NCBI RefSeq assembly: GCF_019097595.1
Contig: NC_080710.1
Span: 19,207,780-19,271,779, forward strand
Reading direction: 5' to 3'
Source of the DNA: Hemibagrus wyckioides
Taxonomy: Eukaryota > Chordata > Actinopteri > Siluriformes > Bagridae
DNA: 64,000 bases
Shown here: positions 61,736 through 64,000 of the stretch, one piece after another
Numbering within the stretch: position 1 is the first letter of the stretch
How the letters are laid out: each line of letters opens with the position of its first letter
Made by a program: the position numbers and the translations under genes
Notes under the pieces: generated by a model
What the model saw: the letters and a program-made list of their open reading frames with translations, nothing else
Databases searched by the model: none
What the model was told of the DNA's origin: nothing

Positions 61736-62897
61736 TTCTTTCTATGTGCTGGTTTCTTTTCTTCAATTATAATCAGCAGAAACAACTTGAAAGCATGTTT
61801 ATGTTTGTGTGACTGGATATGTGATCTTTTCTGATGTTTTAGCGAGACTAATGTGTGTGTATGTGTTTGTGTGTCTTTGTACTTGTCTGGGGACAAAGTG
61901 AGTTCTTGTTAGGATGACTGTGGGACAGTAAAAAAATACTGCCCAGGCTATATGACTGATTGACTGATTGATTGATTTACCCATCGTCTTTTCCATGCAA
62001 GGGTGTATGCTCTCTGAAAAGGTATGTTTCTTTTCAGTGTGATTATCCAGATCATATGCTGATTTGTATCTTACGCTATTGTTATTGCATATATTCAAAA
62101 TATAATAATTTGTGATAGATCCGCCACAATCTAGCTGTGTAATTTTCTGTAATGTAGTTTAAGGTTAGTTAGCCATAGGTTAAGTTAGATAGAAGGTTTT
62201 GGCTGCGTTACCTGTTTTGGGAATCCAACATCTGCTTAACATTTCTGTTGTAAATCACAAATGTTCACAAACTACACAAACTAAGCTAGTACAGTGAGTA
62301 TACCATGTGACTTACTGCATGGGTGGAAATCTTGAATTGTGACACATACAGTAGAATGTTTGAAAACCTTTTAATACAATTTAAATAAATTACTACATTA
62401 CTTAATTATAGCTGTTAATTACACCAGAGAGTCCAGGGGCGATAAGGAGATCTGCCACTACTTTGGGCAATGTAACAATTCCAAGGTGGTAATCATAGAC
62501 TGCAAGTTATTGTTCATCTGAATGTTAACTTGCTGGCTAGATTACTGTGCATATTAAAATTGACAATGACCATGTAATTTGCTTCAAGATTATTAGAATT
62601 GCTTGTTGAGCTGGTTTTGATTAATTTGGTCTGTGCGTCTGTGTGTAATGCCATATGAAAGGTTAGCTGAATGTGTAGGTGGCCTTTGTTTTGAATGAGC
62701 TCTTCTAGAAAGAAAGGAAGATAATTCCATCCTGCCTCTTCCAAGAAAAAGATCTGTGAAATGTATCAGTGGAAAGCTTTATCCATCTACTGCTGCAGTA
62801 GGAATAAAAGTAGCACACAAGACTAATTTGGCAAAAAAAATCTTTAGTTGGCTTTCATCAAATATGAGCAGAGTGTGTGTGGGGGTCCTGAATAGAT

Positions 62898-63050
62898 TCT
62901 TTTCTTTTCTTTTCTTTTCTTTTCTTTTCTTTTCTTTTCTTTTCTTTTCTTTTCTTTTCTTTTCTTTTCTTTTCTTTTCTTTTCTTTTCTTTTCTTTTCT
63001 TTTCTTTTCTTTTCTTTTCTCTTCTTTTCTCTTCTTTTCTTTTCTTTTCT
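62898..63050 (+). repeat. (TTTCT)30 pentanucleotide tract
   Basis: About 150 bases of pure then slightly interrupted TTTTC pentamers (CTCTTCTTTTCT variants at the right end). This makes mirror Phe/Ser/Leu and Lys/Arg/Glu pseudo-ORFs on both strands. Confidence 0.95.
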
Positions 63051-63883
63051 TCTTTCTTCTTTCCCTCTGACCCTGCCTGTGTCTCATTGTTATGCATGGG
63101 CGTATTGATAACAGTATTGGGAATTGCTGATTGATTGAATCTGTTATTATGGTTATTAGATTGGATGGTTTAAATGCCAGACAATGTTTTTTTCCTCACT
63201 GCTCTAGGATTTCCTGTCAGCACGACTTCAGTGAATAATGACTCTTGGGATATCCATGGCACATATGTGAAAGCATCTCTTAAGAGATTGTAGAATAATT
63301 TCACTATAATTAATCTAAAGCTTCACGTCTTCCTGGATGACTCTTTTTTTATAGTATAATCTTGGGCTTGTTCACCCTCTTAATACTGTTTGTTTACTTT
63401 CTCTTACTCCTGATTTGCTGCCAGCTCCTGTCTCCCATTCTGTGTGATGACATTTTATAGCATCTCAGCTGGCCTGTGATGTATGTGTACAAATTTCCCA
63501 CCAATTCCATCTCCCTGACACAAAGGCTTACTGTGGAATACTGATTCAAAACTTTCATTATTAATAATAAAACAACAAAATCAGACACACGCAGTGTTTG
63601 GGAATATAATAAAACTCACTTATAGTTGTTTTAGAAAACAGAAAGAACACCATAGATTTAAAAAAAAACAATACTCCTTGGCCCAAAAGTAAACCGAACA
63701 CGCCTGCCCTCACCCTGACAGGAATTTCAAACAAGCCTCCTCAGTGCAGCCATATTTCATTCATATGATTAGTGATAGAAAGTGACAGATTGGTTTATTT
63801 TTTGTTGGTATTCTCTTACTTTTCTCCCACATTACCCCTGATTTCAGTCAATGCTTGCCTCCTAATGCTCAGTCTACAAAAAG

Positions 63884-63889
63884 AGAAAC

Positions 63890-63924
<35 letters not shown>

Positions 63925-63925
63925 A
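63884..63925. repeat. (GA)n microsatellite
   Basis: GA run with one GGGA interruption near the window end. Confidence 0.9.
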
Positions 63926-64000
63926 ATAAGGACAGAGCTTATTTATCAGCAAAATAGAATAAATAAAGAATTAAGCAAAATTCCCAGAAGTCCATCTGCT

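Larger units (their letters stand above)
57283..64000 (+). other. ptpru: 5' part of ptpru intron 3 (phase 0)
   Basis: It starts at GTGAGA after exon 3 and runs to the window end. A short exon ending with the terminal MAM cysteine should follow in this family. No open stretch with an acceptor, MAM-like residues and a donor was seen by eye, so exon 4 is inferred to be downstream of 64000. Confidence 0.85.

Noticed and set aside
62756..63097. Phe/Leu- and Lys/Arg-rich ORFs on both strands
   Set aside because: They are translations of the TTTTC pentanucleotide tract.
57283..64000. ptpru exon 4
   Set aside because: I looked for a short open stretch with acceptor, MAM-like residues ending in cysteine, and a donor; none was found.

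Overview
The window looks like vertebrate genomic DNA from a ray-finned (teleost) fish. It is AT-rich, has no dense ORF packing, is full of CA/GA/TA microsatellites, and carries fish-typical repeats: tRNA-headed DANA/mermaid-like SINEs, several degraded Tc1/mariner transposons, a CR1/L2/Rex-type LINE fragment and MITE-like elements. The flavour of the SINEs resembles those of catfish, but the species is not proven.

Only one gene is supported, on the + strand. Two exons encode the start of the N-terminal MAM domain of a type R2B receptor protein tyrosine phosphatase. The best match from memory is PTPRU (PCP-2 / RPTP-psi), here called ptpru. Exon 2 is 14659-14784 (or 14656-14784 if the upstream half of a tandem CAG-CAG acceptor is used) and exon 3 is 57011-57282. 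Both introns preceding these exons are phase 1 and the intron after exon 3 is phase 0. The spliced junction reads in frame through a glycine (LHG|SYM). The signal-peptide exon 1 must lie upstream of the window, and exon 4, which should close the MAM domain, must lie downstream. About 400 coding bases occur in 64 kb.

Layout: 1-14658 is the 3' part of intron 1. It holds a 170-bp tandem repeat at 2.2-2.7 kb, a Tc1/mariner relic at 8.3-9.3 kb, two SINEs near 11 kb and a perfect 122-bp palindrome at 13 kb. 14785-57010 is a 42-kb intron 2 with a LINE relic at 16.7-17.8 kb, several SINEs, two more Tc1-like relics (30.1 and 38.4 kb), a large fold-back repeat at 40.0-40.6 kb and a pair of related MITEs at 45.5 and 47.5 kb. 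57283-64000 is the 5' part of intron 3, with a nearly full-length SINE, a MITE-like element and a long TTTTC pentanucleotide tract.

No operon, CRISPR array, rRNA or convincing tRNA gene is present, and I do not see an undescribed protein system. The most interesting items are structural: the perfect palindrome, the fold-back element, the NAGNAG acceptor behind a CT-microsatellite pyrimidine tract, a canonical G-quadruplex motif, and candidate conserved enhancer-like stretches. Assignments of repeats to families rest on remembered consensus features and were not checked by a search.
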